Positions 63,314 to 64,000 of a stretch of 64,000 nucleotides of DNA are shown here, piece by piece. The notes under the pieces are model-generated. The model searched no databases, was not told the DNA's origin, and was given only the letters and a program-made list of their open reading frames with translations. The stretch covers positions 2,232,001 to 2,296,000 of the forward strand of contig NZ_CP139965.1 of assembly GCF_034424375.1 (NCBI RefSeq), written 5' to 3'. This DNA is from Paraburkholderia kururiensis. GTDB lineage: Bacteria; Pseudomonadota; Gammaproteobacteria; Burkholderiales; Burkholderiaceae. Within the stretch, counting starts at the first letter, position 1, and each line of letters begins with the position of its first letter. The position numbers and the translations under genes were made by a program.

Positions 63314-63955
63314 ATGAAACGCAAACGACTCACACGCGAGCAAAGCCGTGACCAGACGCGCCAGCGTCTGCTCGACGCTGCGCAGGCGATGTTCATGAAA
63401 AAGGGATTTGTCGGCGCGAGCGTGGAAGACATCGCGCTTGCCGCCGGCTACACGCGCGGGGCGTTCTACTCGAATTTCCGCAGCAAGCCGGAGCTTCTGA
63501 TCGAGCTGCTGCGGCGCGACCACGAGGCGATGGAAGCCGGGCTCAACGCGATCTTCGACCCGGCGCTCACGCGCGAGCAGATGGAAGCGAAGGTGCAGAC
63601 CTACTACAGCCGTCTGCCGCAGGACAACAAGTGCTTCCTGCTATGGGTGGAGGCGAAGCTGCTCGCGGCGCGCGAGGCGCGCTTTCGCACGCGCTTCAAC
63701 GAGTTCATGAAGGAAAAGCGCGAGCACCTCGCGGGCTATATCGACGAGTTCGCGCGTCGCGTGGGCACACCGCTGCCGTTGCCGTCCGACGTGCTGGCGT
63801 TGGGGCTGATCGGACTGTGCGACGGCGTGCAGTTTCTCGCCACGGCGGATCCACAGAATGTTTCCGTGCAACTCGTGGAAAACGTGCTGGCCGGCTTCTT
63901 CAGCCGCGTCGTGTTCGGGCGCACCCTGTCCGCCGACGGCGAACCGCAGGCCTGA
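63314..63955 (+). CDS. TetR/AcrR-family repressor of the RND efflux operon
   Basis: The 213-residue protein has the TetR helix-turn-helix around residues 35-57 (GASVEDIALAAGYTRGAFYS, then NFRSKPELL) and a helical ligand-binding domain. It is divergent from the adaptor-pump-outer membrane factor operon, the standard arrangement for AcrR-like local repressors. Inverted repeats in the 265-base gap are its likely targets. Confidence 0.92.
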   Translation: MKRKRLTREQSRDQTRQRLLDAAQAMFMKKGFVGASVEDIALAAGYTRGAFYSNFRSKPELLIELLRRDHEAMEAGLNAIFDPALTREQMEAKVQTYYSRLPQDNKCFLLWVEAKLLAAREARFRTRFNEFMKEKREHLAGYIDEFARRVGTPLPLPSDVLALGLIGLCDGVQFLATADPQNVSVQLVENVLAGFFSRVVFGRTLSADGEPQA

Positions 63956-64000
63956 TCCTCGCGACTGCGCCGGGCCGCGGCTAGACCGAGAGTCCCGGCC

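Overview
The window reads as chromosomal DNA of a betaproteobacterium in the Burkholderiaceae (Burkholderia / Paraburkholderia / Caballeronia type). It is GC-rich with strong G/C third-position bias, genes are tightly packed, and many proteins look typical of that group: the membrane-bound PuuD-type urate oxidase, VgrG/PAAR type VI secretion genes, DUF3079 and DUF1289 proteins, and several LysR and TetR regulators. The genus cannot be settled by eye. No rRNA, tRNA, CRISPR array, insertion sequence, integrase or replication origin was found.

Region 1 (1-2.4 kb): the 3' part of tadA, an LD-carboxypeptidase gene and a DUF3079 gene. Region 2 (2.4-20.2 kb) is a purine and allantoin block. It holds an NCS1 permease, an allantoin/hydantoin racemase, allantoinase puuE, OHCU decarboxylase uraD, allantoicase alc and ureidoglycolate lyase allA on the plus strand. 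Membrane urate oxidase puuD and HIU hydrolase uraH follow on the minus strand, then an 8-oxoguanine deaminase, a LysR regulator and a four-gene nucleoside/purine-type ABC importer with a BMP-family binding protein. Together these encode urate to 5-hydroxyisourate to OHCU to allantoin to allantoate to ureidoglycolate to glyoxylate, plus uptake and stereoisomer correction. A dodecin gene and a tartronate-semialdehyde-reductase-like gene, which could take up the glyoxylate branch, close the block.

Region 3 (20.5-22.2 kb): a YbiT-type ABC-F ATPase with a perfect hairpin terminator. Region 4 (22.4-35.4 kb) is an orphan type VI secretion module: vgrG, a two-domain peptidoglycan-hydrolase effector, a periplasmic immunity candidate, PAAR, an unknown membrane protein, tssM, tssF and tssJ. 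The sheath, baseplate wedge, ClpV, TssK and TssL genes are absent. The effector's C-terminal GH19-like domain and the immunity gene lie in a sharply AT-rich patch (about 26.5-27.8 kb) inside GC-rich DNA, the signature of a swapped toxin/immunity cassette. This is the most interesting part of the window.

Region 5 (35.7-42.7 kb): a nitronate-monooxygenase-like flavoprotein, ompW behind a site with class II FNR-type promoter geometry, a DUF1289 protein and a potFGHI polyamine importer with an internal attenuator-like terminator. Region 6 (42.7-49.8 kb): a soluble chemoreceptor with a C-terminal sensor domain, an RcnB-like gene and a Gly-rich lipoprotein, a methyltransferase, and a Baeyer-Villiger monooxygenase / alpha-beta hydrolase pair divergent from a TetR gene across a perfect palindrome. 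Region 7 (49.8-56.1 kb): a PspA/TPR membrane-stress pair, a ribbon-helix-helix-like protein and a class A penicillin-binding protein. Region 8 (56.3-64 kb): a DsbA-fold isomerase and an RND efflux operon (adaptor, pump, outer membrane lipoprotein) divergent from a TetR regulator with palindromic candidate operators.
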